Part shown: positions 17,127-27,364 of the stretch, one piece after another
How positions within the stretch are numbered: the first letter of the stretch is position 1
Layout: each line of letters opens with the position of its first letter
DNA from: JAPOXR01 sp965221935
Lineage (GTDB): Bacteria > Pseudomonadota > Alphaproteobacteria > Rhodobacterales > Rhodobacteraceae
DNA length: 64,000 nt
Direction: 5' to 3'
NCBI GenBank assembly: GCA_965221935.1
Contig: CBDCSZ010000001.1
Location: 124,001 to 188,000, forward strand
Notes under the pieces: generated by a model
The model's database searches: none
Told to the model about the DNA's origin: nothing
Seen by the model: the letters and a program-made list of their open reading frames with translations, nothing else
Position numbers and translations under genes: made by a program

Positions 17127-19155
17127 CCCAACGTTTTGACATTCTGTTCGAGCCGGTCGCGATTGGCCCCGTCACCGCGCCAAACCGGTTCTACGCGGTT
17201 ACTCATGCCACGGGGCATGGCTGGACACAGCCAAGCGCAGCGATCGCTCTTCGGGCCATGAAGGCCGAGGGCCGCTGGGGGACAGTCGCCGTGCAAATCA
17301 CGGAAATCGCTCCGGATTCCGATATGGCCAATCATCCGATGGAGCGCATCTGGGACGACAGCGACATCGCGCGGCATGCGGCGCAGGTCGAAGCCATTAA
17401 GGCCCATGGCAGCCTCGCGGCGATAGAAATCGCGCATGGCGGCAGCCGGTCGCCAAACATCACAACCGGGCTGCCGGTCGTTGGTCCAAGCGACCTGCCC
17501 TCCCTGCGGCCCGAAGTTCCTCTGCAGGCGCGGGCCATGGATCTTTCCGATATCAAGGCGTTTCGCCAGTCGCACCTGTCGGCGGCGCGGCGCGCCATTC
17601 TAGCCGGATACGACATCATCTATGTCTACGCCGCTCACGATCTGTCTATTCTCAGCCATTTTCTCGCCAGCCGCCACAAAAAGCGCAGCGACGCCTACGG
17701 CGGTTCGTTCGACAACCGGCTGCGGCTGCTGCGCGAGGTTTTGGAAGACACGCTCGAGGCCGCCGCCGGCAAACGGGCCGTCGCAATCCGGTTCAGCGTT
17801 GCCGAACCAGGTGTCGCCGGAGGGCTTTTAGCCGACGGCGAAGGCCGGGATGTGGTGGCGGCACTCGCGGAGCTGCCGGATCTTTGGGACGTCAATATCG
17901 GCGGCTGGTCAAACGACAGTGCGACCGCGCGGTTCTGCGACAAAGGATTTCAGCTCGCCCACACCGATTTTGTGAAATCCGTCACCACCAAGCCGGTGGT
18001 TGGCGTCGGGCGCTTCACTTTGCCCGACATGATGGTTTCGCTGATCAGGAATGGCCGGCTCGACTTCATTGGAGGCGCCCGCCTTCCAATGCCGATCCGT
18101 TTCTTCCGAACAAGATTCGGTCCGGTCAGGTCGAATCCATCCGCGAATGCATTGGCTGCAATATCTGCGTCAGCATGGACAGCTTCGGCGTTCCGATCCG
18201 GTGCACGCAAAACCCGACAATTTCAGAGGAATGGCGCCGCGGCTGGCATCCGGAAACACCGCCGATTTCCACGAACAGGCGGTCGCATCTGGTGATTGGC
18301 GCGGGGCCTGCCGGCCTCGAGTGCGCGGTGTCGCTGATGCGGGCCGGCCAGAAGGTCACGGTTGCCGAAGCGGGCGCGGAAGCGGGAGGCCGCGTCACCA
18401 GAGAATCCCGTCTGCCGGGCTTGGCGAGCTGGGCCCGTGTCCGCGATTACCGGATGTATCAGCTGTCGCAGAGCACCGACGCCGATCTGTATCTTCACAG
18501 CCGGATGACAGAGGAAGACATCGTCGAATTCGGAGCCGACACGGTCACCATCGCCACCAGCGCCCGCTGGCGGCGGGACGGCGTCGGTTCAACCAACTCC
18601 GATCCGAAGGAGTTTGGCGGCCGCGAGATTCTGACCCCCGACGACGTGATGGACGGCAGGGAGATTGATGGGGCGGCGGCACGGTATCTCGTCTATGACG
18701 ACGATCATTACTACATGGCGAGCGTTGTCGCCGAAGCCCTCGCGGCGGCCGGCCACGGAGTCACGCTGATAACTCCGCTGCCCGCGGTGTCGGCCTGGAC
18801 AGAGCATACGCTCGAGCAGTCGCGAATCATCGAACGTCTCAACGGTCTCGGTGTGCAGATGCATCCCAACACGGCGCTGGGACCGGATCTGCGGTTCCGA
18901 AACACGCTGTCGGGCGGCGCAATTGACACCGCAAACGCCGGCATTGTGCTCGTCAGCGCCCGCACTCCGCGGCACGAGTTGACTGACCGCCTGAAATCTT
19001 CCTTCTCCAGCGCCGTCCTTCACCAGGCGGGAGACTGCCTGAACCCGGGGACAATTCAGATGGCAGTGCTGTCCGGCCATACGGCTGCGCGAAACATTCT
19101 GGACCCCGGCAGCACTTTCCGGCGGGACCAGACAAGTGTTTCCCGATTGTCCTGA
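17114..19155 (+). pseudogene. FMN/4Fe-4S/NAD(P) oxidoreductase of the trimethylamine dehydrogenase family, frameshifted
   Basis: About 680 residues when rejoined. The N-terminal half is an Old Yellow Enzyme TIM barrel (FEPVAIGPVTAPNRFY, HKKRSDAYGGSFDNR). The frame changes near 18078-18083, where one C seems missing, and continues as DPFLPNKI. Then come the Fe-S ligand motif CIGCNIC ... RCTQNP and a Rossmann motif VIGAGPAGLECA with a reductase-like C-terminus. Relatives oxidise methylated amines, dienoyl-CoAs or related compounds and pass electrons through FMN to the cluster. The substrate here is unknown; linkage to a carboxylate transporter hints at organic-acid catabolism. A GTG start at 17114 overlaps the previous gene. 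Confidence 0.8.
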
Positions 19156-19339
19156 CGGGCGGCGGCGGGACCCGGTCCGCCGATGCGGCGGGCGGGCGGC
19201 GGCGACCGGCAATATTTCCAAGGCAGAATGGAACAACACTTTAACCTATCGGAAAAATCCTTAATGTGAGCTGTTGTGCCGGAGCGGCCGGTTCCGCGCG
19301 CAGAAAGCAGGCAAGTCAAAGACAGTCACGCGGAGCGCA

Positions 19340-20380
19340 ATGTTCTCCTTTCTCACGGGCATGTGGAGGTCGGACATCGCGATCGATCTCGGCACAGCGA
19401 ATACGCTTGTGTTCGTCAAGGGCGAAGGCATCGTCTTGGAAGAGCCTTCGGTTGTCGCTTACCGCACCAAGGAAGGCCGGCGAAATATCATCGCCGTCGG
19501 CGACGAAGCCAAGTCCATGCTTGGGCGGACGCCCGATGGCATTGAAGCGGTCAGACCGATGCGGGACGGGGTTATCGCCGACTTCACCGTCGCCGAGGAA
19601 ATGATCAAATACTTTTTCCGCCGCGTGAATTCGCCGTGGACACTCGCCAAGCCGCGGGTGCTTGTCTGTGTTCCTTACGGATCGACACCGGTCGAAAAAC
19701 GGGCAATCCGCGAAGCGGTTTTGTCAGCCGGAGCCCGCCGCGCGGGATTGATCAGCGAACCCATCGCGGCCGCAATCGGCAGCGGCATTGACATCGGCGA
19801 CGCGCGCGGCAGCATGGTGGTCGACATCGGAGGCGGAACCACCGACATTGCGATCATCGCCCTCGGCGGCATCGTGCACGCGGCGTCAATCCGCGTCGCC
19901 GGCGACCGCATGGATGAAGCCTTGATCGAATATATGCGGGAATCGCACAACCTGATCATCGGACCTGACTCCGCGGAACAGATCAAAAATATTCTTGGCA
20001 TTGCCATGACCCCTCATGACGGACAGGGCAGCAACATGATCGTGCGCGGCCGCGACCGTCTTGGCGGCTCGCCGCGGGAAATGCAGATTTTCCAGTGGCA
20101 TGTGGCTGAGGCGCTCGCCGATCCTGTCGGCAGAATCCGTGAGGCGGTCGCCAGCCTGCTGCAGCTGACGCCCCCGTCTTTGTCAAATGACATTTCTTCG
20201 ACCGGAATCATTCTGACCGGCGGCGGCGCACAGCTGTCAGAGCTGGATTCCGTATTGCGCCAAAGAACAAATCTGCCGGTGGCGGCGGCTGAGGACCCGC
20301 TTCGCTGCGTCGCCCATGGAACCGGTCAGGCACTTGATATCAACCCCGCTCTCGGCCACATCATAGATTACCAGAGCTGA
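19340..20380 (+). CDS. mreB: rod shape-determining protein MreB
   Basis: 346-residue bacterial actin that polymerises under the membrane and guides lateral wall synthesis. Phosphate-binding loops are visible: DLGTANTLV near residue 15, VDIGGGTTDIAI, and the adenosine-site GGGAQL near residue 295. Length and motifs are normal and uninterrupted. It heads the mreBCD-mrdA-rodA cluster. The 184 bp upstream (19156-19339) contain an AT-richer stretch (ctttaacctatcggaaaaatcc) that may hold the promoter. Upstream in-frame codons exist, but ATG 19340 gives the conserved start M-F-S-F. Confidence 0.97.
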   Translation: MFSFLTGMWRSDIAIDLGTANTLVFVKGEGIVLEEPSVVAYRTKEGRRNIIAVGDEAKSMLGRTPDGIEAVRPMRDGVIADFTVAEEMIKYFFRRVNSPWTLAKPRVLVCVPYGSTPVEKRAIREAVLSAGARRAGLISEPIAAAIGSGIDIGDARGSMVVDIGGGTTDIAIIALGGIVHAASIRVAGDRMDEALIEYMRESHNLIIGPDSAEQIKNILGIAMTPHDGQGSNMIVRGRDRLGGSPREMQIFQWHVAEALADPVGRIREAVASLLQLTPPSLSNDISSTGIILTGGGAQLSELDSVLRQRTNLPVAAAEDPLRCVAHGTGQALDINPALGHIIDYQS

Positions 20381-20399
20381 CGGTATCCGAGGTCTTTCC

Positions 20400-21293
20400 G
20401 TGATCGACCGAAACCCGGACAGAGACTCCGACCATACATCCTTCCGGACCGTTCGAAAGATCTTCGTCGGTCTTGCGCTGATCGGGCTGATCGCGATCTT
20501 TCTGGTCTGGCGCATTGACAGTGAGCGCATGGAACGGGTGCGCGCGTCGGCGGTTGAATTCCTGCTGCCCGCGGTTGAATTCGGCAACAGGCCTTTGCTC
20601 TTCGTCTCCGATCTCACGCAGAACATGGAGGCGCATTTCCGACTGGCGGAACGAAACGCCGGGCTGGAGCTGGAGGTCGAGAGGCTGAAATTCTGGCGGG
20701 AAGAAGCCCGCCGGCTGGAGCAGCAGAACGCCCGCTTGCGGGAATTGCTCAACGCGCAGGTTGAATTGACCGAACTCACCATTTCAGCCCAGGTTCTCGC
20801 CGACACCAATTCGCAGTTTCGCCACTCGGTCCTGATCGGTGTCGGAACGGAAAACGGTGTCGCTGACGGTTGGCCGGTGTTGGATAATGAAGGCCTCGTC
20901 GGCAGAATTTCGGGCGTCGGCCGCAAATCGGCGCGTGTTGTCCTGCTTCCGGATCTGAGCAGCCGGGTTCCAATTAAAATTGAGGGCACCGGCGCCCGCG
21001 GCGTGGTCGTCGGCGACGGCACCCTCGCCCCGTCGCTGGAGTTTGTCTCCGCCGGCGGCGCCAGTCCCGGAAACCGGGTGATGACTTCCGGCGAGGGCGG
21101 TGTCTTTCCGTCCGACCTTCTGGTCGGCGAAGTTGTCGTTGCCAGCGATCAAAGAGAACGTGTCCGCCTTGCGGCGGACATTCAGAATCTCGAATATGTG
21201 AGTGTCCTGCGCAGCGCGGCACCCGAAGAGCCGCCGGAGAGCGGCGAGTTGATTCTGGGAGCCGCCGGCGGCGGCGATGGGACCAATCCGTGA
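20400..21293 (+). CDS. mreC: rod shape-determining protein MreC
   Basis: 297 residues: a short cytoplasmic tail, one membrane span (IFVGLALIGLIAIFLVW, residues about 24-41), a coiled coil (LELEVERLKFWREEARRLEQ region) and the periplasmic beta domains. MreC links MreB filaments to PBP2 and RodA. It starts at GTG 20400, 19 bases after mreB. The acidic C-terminal tail (APEEPPESGEL) is variable in the family. Confidence 0.93.
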   Translation: MIDRNPDRDSDHTSFRTVRKIFVGLALIGLIAIFLVWRIDSERMERVRASAVEFLLPAVEFGNRPLLFVSDLTQNMEAHFRLAERNAGLELEVERLKFWREEARRLEQQNARLRELLNAQVELTELTISAQVLADTNSQFRHSVLIGVGTENGVADGWPVLDNEGLVGRISGVGRKSARVVLLPDLSSRVPIKIEGTGARGVVVGDGTLAPSLEFVSAGGASPGNRVMTSGEGGVFPSDLLVGEVVVASDQRERVRLAADIQNLEYVSVLRSAAPEEPPESGELILGAAGGGDGTNP

Positions 21294-21844
21294 TCCCGGC
21301 CAATTCGAAAACCTGGTTCAAACGGGCGATTCTGTGCTTCGCGCTTTTTTTCGTAATCGCCGCGGGCATGGCGCCGGTATCGATGACACCTTTCGCCATT
21401 CCAAGTCCGGACCTTGTCTTTTGCCTGATTGCAGCTTGGCTGGTCCGCCGTCCCGACCTCGTTTCCGCAGCTGTGATCGTCGCCGCTGTGCTCACAGCCG
21501 AGATCTTCCTGCTGCAGACTCCCGGTCTATGGAGCGCGATTGTCCTGCTCGCCTCGGAATATCTGCGCGCCAGCGCAGAACGCGTTTGCAGCCGGCCGTT
21601 CCTGTATGAGTGGCTGCTGGTGGCTGCCGTATACGTCGCCTCAGCGATCGCCTATCAGTTTTTTCTGGCACTTACGTTCCTGCCGGCGCCGTCCCCGGAG
21701 TGGGCATTGGTGCACGGGGTGGAGACTCTTCTCGCCTACCCGCTCGTTGTCGCCGTCACCAACCTGCTGTTCCGGGTCACCAAGCCCGGCCCGGACGATT
21801 CGGGCATGTTTTCCGGCATCCGCACGGCGCGGTGGATGAGCTGA
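21290..21844 (+). CDS. mreD: rod shape-determining protein MreD
   Basis: 184 residues with about five hydrophobic spans; a polytopic inner-membrane partner of MreC. It begins at GTG 21290, overlapping the mreC stop by 4 bases, and its TGA shares one base with the mrdA ATG. Sequence is weakly conserved in this family, so the call rests on position, length and topology together. Confidence 0.88.
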   Translation: MIPANSKTWFKRAILCFALFFVIAAGMAPVSMTPFAIPSPDLVFCLIAAWLVRRPDLVSAAVIVAAVLTAEIFLLQTPGLWSAIVLLASEYLRASAERVCSRPFLYEWLLVAAVYVASAIAYQFFLALTFLPAPSPEWALVHGVETLLAYPLVVAVTNLLFRVTKPGPDDSGMFSGIRTARWMS

Positions 21845-23799
21845 TGCGGACCCTGCAGCCTGAACTCATCCGGCAGCGCTCGTCGATCGGCAGGCGCGCG
21901 TTCATAATCGGCGCCGGGCAGGCGGCGGTGCTGACGGCAATCGCCGCCAGGCTCCGTTATCTGCAGGTCACTGAATCGCAGAAACTCGCCGGTCTTGCGG
22001 ACCGCAACCGAATCAGCATCCGACTGCTGATTCCCGAGCGCGGACTGATTTATGACAGGGGCGGCACGCAGCTGGCCGGCAACGAGCAGCTCTACAAGAT
22101 CCTGCTGGTTCGCGAGGAAGCCGGCGATGTCGCCGATGTGCTTCTTAAACTCAGTCGGTTCATTCCGATGACACAAGATCAGATGTTTGAAAAGATCCAG
22201 GAAATCAATGGTTTGAGGGAGCACATCCCGGTGGTTGTCGCACACGAAGCCAGCTGGGAGCAGGTTGCGGCCGTGTCAGCGAATGCGCCCGCGCTGCCGG
22301 GAGTGCAGGCAGCGGTCGGCAGCCGCCGCGTCTATCCTTTCGGGCCCGATTTTGCGCATCTTGTCGGATTTGTCGGGCTGGTGAACAAAAAGGAACAAAA
22401 CAGCCAAAAGACCCGGGATCTTTTGCTGAATGTTCCGGATTTCCGAATCGGCAAAAATGGCGTCGAAAAGAGTCTTGACCGCCAGTTGCGGGGGCGGGCC
22501 GGCAACCAGCGCATCGAAGTCAATGTGCACGGCCGCATCATGCGCGAACTGGGCGCCGTGGGCGCCCGGAACGGATCGAGTTTCCAGCTGACGGTTGACA
22601 GCGGGCTGCAGAACTATGCCGTGGCCAGGCTCGGCGAAGAGGCCGCTTCCGCAGTCATCATGAATGTCAAAAACGGCGAACTGCTTGCCATTGCCTCATC
22701 CCCGACTTTCGATCCCAACAAGCTTTCGACCGGGATCACGCAGGCCGAATTTGACGTGCTCGTTGAGGACAAACGCACGCCGCTCGTCAACCGGCCGGTG
22801 CAGGGAATTTATCCTCCGGGATCGACCTTTAAAATGATCACCGCCCTGGCGGCCTTGGATGCCGGTTTGATCGCGGCCGACGAAATTCTGCAGTGCGAGG
22901 GATCGCTGGAGTTCAGCAACCGCGTGTTTCATTGCTGGAAAAACGACGGCCATGGAAAGGTGGATCTGCTGAAAAGCATCAGCGAATCCTGCGACGTCTA
23001 TTACTATCAGCTGGCACAGAGGGTTGGCATAGAAGCGCTGATGGCAATGGCCGTGAGATTCGGCATCGGACGCCGCGCAGAGCTGCCAATTCCCGGCATC
23101 GCCGAAGGTCTGGCGCCGACCAGGGAATGGAAACTGAGGCGCTATGAAAAATCCTGGCTGCTGGGCGACACGCTGAACGCCGGCATTGGCCAGGGCTTTG
23201 TCCTCGCTTCGGCGCTGCAGCTCACGGTCATGACCGCGCGGCTGGCGACCGGTCTTTCGGTTCAGCCGAAAATTATCCTCGCCGTTGACGGCAGACGCCG
23301 CCCGAACCACAGATTCCTATCGCTTGGCGTTTCAGAAAATGCGCTTGAACTCATGCGCCGGGGCATGGTTGAGACTGTCAACAGCCCATACGGGACAGCA
23401 TATCAGTCGCGAACCGCCGACGAATCCTTCACTGTCGCCGGCAAGACCGGGACCAGCCAGGTTCGCAACATTTCCGAACTCGAACGCAGGAGCGGGCTCA
23501 TCAAGAACAAAGATCTTCCGCGTGAGCAACGGGACCATGCCCTGTTCTGCTGCTACGCGCCGTTCCACGATCCGCTTTTCGCAGTGTCGGTTGTGGTCGA
23601 AAACGGCGGCAGCGGTTCAAAGGTGGCGGCTCCCATTGCGCGCGATTTGTTGATGCGCACGCATTACGGCCGCATCCCGCCGCTGCAAATGTATCCCCGG
23701 GAACTTCGCGACCGGATTCGCCAGGAACAGCTGCAGCTTCGCCTCAAGAACTTCCTGCCAGAAGAAACGCCCAAAGACCCGGGAACGCATCGCGCATGA
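21844..23799 (+). CDS. mrdA: penicillin-binding protein 2 (peptidoglycan transpeptidase)
   Basis: 651 residues. It has one N-terminal membrane anchor (AFIIGAGQAAVLTAIAARL), a PBP dimerisation region (RLLIPERGLIYDRGG) and a C-terminal transpeptidase domain with the active serine in PPGSTFK, SCD as the SxN motif, and AGKTGTS as the KTG box. It crosslinks glycan strands during elongation together with RodA. Start at ATG 21844 (TGATG overlap with mreD) gives the usual short cytoplasmic tail; longer in-frame extensions overlap mreD and are rejected. It is beta-lactam sensitive by family. Confidence 0.96.
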   Translation: MRTLQPELIRQRSSIGRRAFIIGAGQAAVLTAIAARLRYLQVTESQKLAGLADRNRISIRLLIPERGLIYDRGGTQLAGNEQLYKILLVREEAGDVADVLLKLSRFIPMTQDQMFEKIQEINGLREHIPVVVAHEASWEQVAAVSANAPALPGVQAAVGSRRVYPFGPDFAHLVGFVGLVNKKEQNSQKTRDLLLNVPDFRIGKNGVEKSLDRQLRGRAGNQRIEVNVHGRIMRELGAVGARNGSSFQLTVDSGLQNYAVARLGEEAASAVIMNVKNGELLAIASSPTFDPNKLSTGITQAEFDVLVEDKRTPLVNRPVQGIYPPGSTFKMITALAALDAGLIAADEILQCEGSLEFSNRVFHCWKNDGHGKVDLLKSISESCDVYYYQLAQRVGIEALMAMAVRFGIGRRAELPIPGIAEGLAPTREWKLRRYEKSWLLGDTLNAGIGQGFVLASALQLTVMTARLATGLSVQPKIILAVDGRRRPNHRFLSLGVSENALELMRRGMVETVNSPYGTAYQSRTADESFTVAGKTGTSQVRNISELERRSGLIKNKDLPREQRDHALFCCYAPFHDPLFAVSVVVENGGSGSKVAAPIARDLLMRTHYGRIPPLQMYPRELRDRIRQEQLQLRLKNFLPEETPKDPGTHRA

Positions 23800-24938
23800 T
23801 AGTCTGGGAAAAACATGAGCCGCCGCTGCACAGCATCCCGCGAAAACTGTCCAGGTTCAGCTGGACGCTGTTTGCCTTGGTTGCCACCCTTTCGGCCGTT
23901 GGCGTGCTGGCCCTGTACTCAGTGGCAGGCGGATCGTTCACGCCATGGGCGCTGCAGCAGGTTTATCGGCTGGCGGCGGGTTTCGCTGTCATGTTTGCCG
24001 TCGCCTTGGTGCCCATCCAGTTCTGGCGAAGCGCGGCCCTGCCTGTCTATCTAGCCGCGCTTTTGCTGGTCGGTCTCGGCGCAGTTTACGGTGTCTCGGT
24101 AAAAGGGGCGCAGCGATGGCTTGATCTTGGACTGCTTCGCATTCAGCCGTCCGAGTTTGCCAAGATATCGGTGATTCTTCTCATCGCCGCCTACTACGAA
24201 TTTCTTCCTAAAGAGAAAGTCTCGCATCCAGTCTGGGTGGCGATTCCCGCCGCCGCGGTTTTGGTGCCGTCGCTTCTCACGGCAATTCAACCCGACCTCG
24301 GCACTGCGGCCCTGATCGCGGCCGGCGGCGGCATTGTCATGTTTTTGGGCGGTGTCAGCCTGCTGTATTTTGCGGCCGTCATTGCCGTCACCGGCGCGGC
24401 GGTCGGCGCCGTCATGCTCAGCCGCGGCCAGAGTTGGCAGATTCTGCAGGATTACCAGTACATCCGCATTGACACTTTCCTGGCTCCGGAGACTGACCCG
24501 CTCGGCGCGGGCTACCATGTCACGCAATCCAAGATCGCCATCGGGTCGGGCGGATTGAATGGGCGCGGTTTCCTGCAGGGCACCCAGAGCCAGCTGAATT
24601 TTCTCCCGGAAAAACATACGGATTTCGTGTTCACCACTCTTGCCGAGGAATTCGGTCTGTTCTGGTGTCTGATCCTGATCGGATTCTACGCCGTTATCGT
24701 TCTCATCTGCATGACGATCGCCCTGCGCTGCAAAGACAGGTTCTGCGCCCTGCTCGTCCTCGGCCTCGCGGGAACGTTTTTTCTCTATTTCGCGGCCAAT
24801 CTCGCAATGATCACCGGCCTCATTCCCGTGGTCGGCGTTCCGCTGCCGTTCATTTCATACGGCGGCTCGTCCCAGCTGGTTCTGTTGCTGGCCTTCGGGC
24901 TCATTCAGAGCGTCCATATCCACGCCGAAAGGCATTGA
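23796..24938 (+). CDS. mrdB: peptidoglycan glycosyltransferase RodA
   Basis: 380-residue SEDS-family polymerase with about ten membrane spans. QPSEFAKIS, IQPDLGTA (the catalytic Asp region), FLPEKHTDFVFTTLAEEFG and PLPFISYGGSS are the SEDS signatures. It polymerises lipid II for side-wall growth together with PBP2. Its ATG overlaps the mrdA stop by 4 bases (ATGA), so the two are co-translated. No lesions are seen. Confidence 0.96.
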   Translation: MIVWEKHEPPLHSIPRKLSRFSWTLFALVATLSAVGVLALYSVAGGSFTPWALQQVYRLAAGFAVMFAVALVPIQFWRSAALPVYLAALLLVGLGAVYGVSVKGAQRWLDLGLLRIQPSEFAKISVILLIAAYYEFLPKEKVSHPVWVAIPAAAVLVPSLLTAIQPDLGTAALIAAGGGIVMFLGGVSLLYFAAVIAVTGAAVGAVMLSRGQSWQILQDYQYIRIDTFLAPETDPLGAGYHVTQSKIAIGSGGLNGRGFLQGTQSQLNFLPEKHTDFVFTTLAEEFGLFWCLILIGFYAVIVLICMTIALRCKDRFCALLVLGLAGTFFLYFAANLAMITGLIPVVGVPLPFISYGGSSQLVLLLAFGLIQSVHIHAERH

Positions 24939-24942
24939 AGAT

Positions 24943-25881
24943 TTGACTTCGAAAATCCTGTTTTCGGCGCATGAGAAACACTTTGAAGAGTGGCGCGGCA
25001 TCCTGCCGGCGCAGCTTGCCGGCAAAGGCGTTGATGCGGAGGTGCTGTTCGGCGCCTGCGACCCCAGCCAGGTTGACTATGTCGCCTACGCGCGTGACGG
25101 AAAACTGTCCGACTTCACCCCCTTCACGCGGCTGAAGGCGGTCCTCAGCCTGTGGGCGGGAATTGAGGAACTTGTCAAAAACGAAACCATCAACTGCCCG
25201 ATCGCCCGGATGGTTGAATCTGGAATGATCGAAGACATGACCGCGTGGGTCACGGCACAGGTCCTCCGGCACCATCTTGGGATTGACCGCATTGTCAACG
25301 GCCAGGACGGGGTCTGGCGCAACCATTTGAAGCCGCCGCTCGCATCAAACCGGACGGTGGCGCTTCTTGGCCTCGGTGAACTTGGACGAGCCGCCGCACA
25401 ATCTCTGAAAGCGTTGAATTTTCGTGTTATTGGATGGAGCCGGACACCAAAGTCACTTGCCGGGATCGACTGTCGACATGGCCGCGCCGGACTGGAATCC
25501 ACGGTTATGGAGGCGGAGATCACCGCCCTCATGCTGCCGCACACAAAGTGGACAGAAGGCCTTCTCAACGCTGAACTGCTCGGCGGTTTCCGGCAGGGTT
25601 CAATCATTGTCAATTCCGGACGGGGGGCGCTGATTGACGACGATGCCTTGCTGGCGGCCCTTGACCGCGGGCAGATTGCGCACGCGACGCTGGATGTGTT
25701 TCACGAGGAACCGTTGCCTCCCGAGCACAGATTCTGGAGCCACAAATCCGTGACCGTCTCTCCCCACATCGCCGCCGACACCCGCGCCGAAACCGCAGCC
25801 GGGGTCATAGCCGAAAATGTCCGGCGCGGCGAGAATGGCGAACCGCTGCTGTTTCTTGTCGACAAAGTCAGGGGATATTGA
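24943..25881 (+). CDS. ghrA: glyoxylate/hydroxypyruvate reductase A-like dehydrogenase
   Basis: 312 residues of the D-2-hydroxyacid dehydrogenase superfamily. VALLGLGELGRAAAQSL (about residue 137) is the NAD(P) Rossmann motif; NSGRGALIDDDAL and the late SPHIAADT with its catalytic His are typical of GhrA. It reduces glyoxylate or hydroxypyruvate in the cytoplasm. It starts at TTG 24943, five bases after rodA, and is followed 46 bases later by an aldehyde dehydrogenase, so it may serve the C2/C3 pathway downstream. The substrate is not fixed by sequence. Confidence 0.82.
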   Translation: MTSKILFSAHEKHFEEWRGILPAQLAGKGVDAEVLFGACDPSQVDYVAYARDGKLSDFTPFTRLKAVLSLWAGIEELVKNETINCPIARMVESGMIEDMTAWVTAQVLRHHLGIDRIVNGQDGVWRNHLKPPLASNRTVALLGLGELGRAAAQSLKALNFRVIGWSRTPKSLAGIDCRHGRAGLESTVMEAEITALMLPHTKWTEGLLNAELLGGFRQGSIIVNSGRGALIDDDALLAALDRGQIAHATLDVFHEEPLPPEHRFWSHKSVTVSPHIAADTRAETAAGVIAENVRRGENGEPLLFLVDKVRGY

Positions 25882-25927
25882 CGCTTTCCACCGTTCGGTA
25901 AGACCGGCGCCCATCAAAGGTGACACA

Positions 25928-27349
25928 ATGCCAAACGACCAATCGGCGGCATCGCCGCCAATCGCCCGCGCCGCAGCGCAAATGGTGGCGGATGCCCGCG
26001 CTGCGATGGTTGATTTCGCCAACGACGATCCGGATCGGGTCGATCAGGCAGTCCGCGCCCTCGCTTGGTCTGTGTACAAGCCTGAGCACGCGCGAATGCT
26101 GGCGGAAATGGCAGTTGAGGACACCGGCCTCGGAAACGTTGCATCGAAGATCGTAAAAAACCAGCGCAAGACGTTCGGAACCCTCCGCGACCTTCTGCGG
26201 ACCAAGACGATCGGTTTGATCGAACGGGATCCGGCGCGGGGACTCGCACTTTACGGCAAACCAGTCGGCGTCGTCGGCGCAGTCTGTCCGTCGACAAACC
26301 CGGCGGCCACCCCGGTCAACAAGGCCATGATGGCCGTCAAAGGGGGCAACGCGATTGTCATTGCTCCCTCCCCTGCGGGCTATCGCACGACTGCAAAAAC
26401 CGTTTTCCTGATGCGGGCGGCGCTGGCGGCGGCCGGCCACCCGGCCGATTTGGTGCAAATACTTGATCCGCCTGTCAACAAAGAGGCGACCCAGGCTTTG
26501 CTGGAAGCGGTGGACCTCGCCGTCGTCACCGGCTCACAAAACAATGTGCGCCGGGCCATGACATCGGGGACGGTTGCTATCGGCGTCGGACCCGGCAATG
26601 TTCCTGTGATCATTGATTCCACCGCTGACCTCGTGCCGGCGGCGGAGCGGGTCGCGGCCTCCAAATCCTTTGACAACGCCACCTCCTGCTCATCCGAGAA
26701 CGCGCTTGTCATCCTTGATGACATCTATGAACCGGCTATGCGGGCGCTGCAGACAGCCGGCGGCTGGCGGTGCAGCGCCGTGGAACGGGAACGGATCGCG
26801 TCAGTTCATTGGCAGGACAGTCGCCTCAACCGGAAGATCATCGCCAAAGACCCGGACTGCGCGGCGCGGGCGTTCGGGCTCCCCGCAGCCGCCGAGAACG
26901 CCCGATTCTTTCTCGTTGAAGCGGATCAGGTCGATGGCGCGGGCGGATTTGCCGACGAAAAGCTGTCACTTGTGCTGACCGTCTACCGGGCGGTGGATTT
27001 TTCCGATGCGCTGGCTTTGGTGAAGCGGATTCTGGAGGTGAAGGGCAAGGGTCACTCGGTCGGAATTCACACTGAGAACATGGACCGCGCCCGCGAGCTC
27101 GCCGCAGCCACCGATGTCGTCCGGGTTTTGGTCAATCAGGCGCATACTTTCGGCAACGGCGGCAGCTTCGAAAACGGACTGCCGTTCACCTTGTCTATGG
27201 GAGGCGGAACCTGGGCAGGCAACACGATTTCCGAAAACCTGAACGCCCGGCACTTCATCAACATCACGCACCTGGTTTCGCCGATCGCAGAGGACAGACC
27301 TGAAGAAGAAGAGCTGTTCGGGCCGCACTGGGCGGACTGCGGCCGCTAG
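25928..27349 (+). CDS. sauS: CoA-acylating aldehyde dehydrogenase, sulfoacetaldehyde dehydrogenase-like
   Basis: 473 residues. It resembles SauS, which converts sulfoacetaldehyde plus CoA and NAD(P) into sulfoacetyl-CoA, and related CoA-acylating succinate-semialdehyde dehydrogenases. The nucleophile Cys is in FDNATSCSSEN; PVGVVGAVCPSTNPAAT is the cofactor-proximal segment; VNQAHTFGNGGSFENGLPF is the conserved late segment. Start ATG 25928 is favoured over upstream codons because aaaggtgac precedes it. The next two genes encode an ADP-forming CoA ligase, which would harvest the thioester as ATP. Sulfoacetaldehyde is the best guess; other short aldehydes are possible. Confidence 0.75.
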   Translation: MPNDQSAASPPIARAAAQMVADARAAMVDFANDDPDRVDQAVRALAWSVYKPEHARMLAEMAVEDTGLGNVASKIVKNQRKTFGTLRDLLRTKTIGLIERDPARGLALYGKPVGVVGAVCPSTNPAATPVNKAMMAVKGGNAIVIAPSPAGYRTTAKTVFLMRAALAAAGHPADLVQILDPPVNKEATQALLEAVDLAVVTGSQNNVRRAMTSGTVAIGVGPGNVPVIIDSTADLVPAAERVAASKSFDNATSCSSENALVILDDIYEPAMRALQTAGGWRCSAVERERIASVHWQDSRLNRKIIAKDPDCAARAFGLPAAAENARFFLVEADQVDGAGGFADEKLSLVLTVYRAVDFSDALALVKRILEVKGKGHSVGIHTENMDRARELAAATDVVRVLVNQAHTFGNGGSFENGLPFTLSMGGGTWAGNTISENLNARHFINITHLVSPIAEDRPEEEELFGPHWADCGR

Positions 27350-27364
27350 CAACAGGAACGCACC

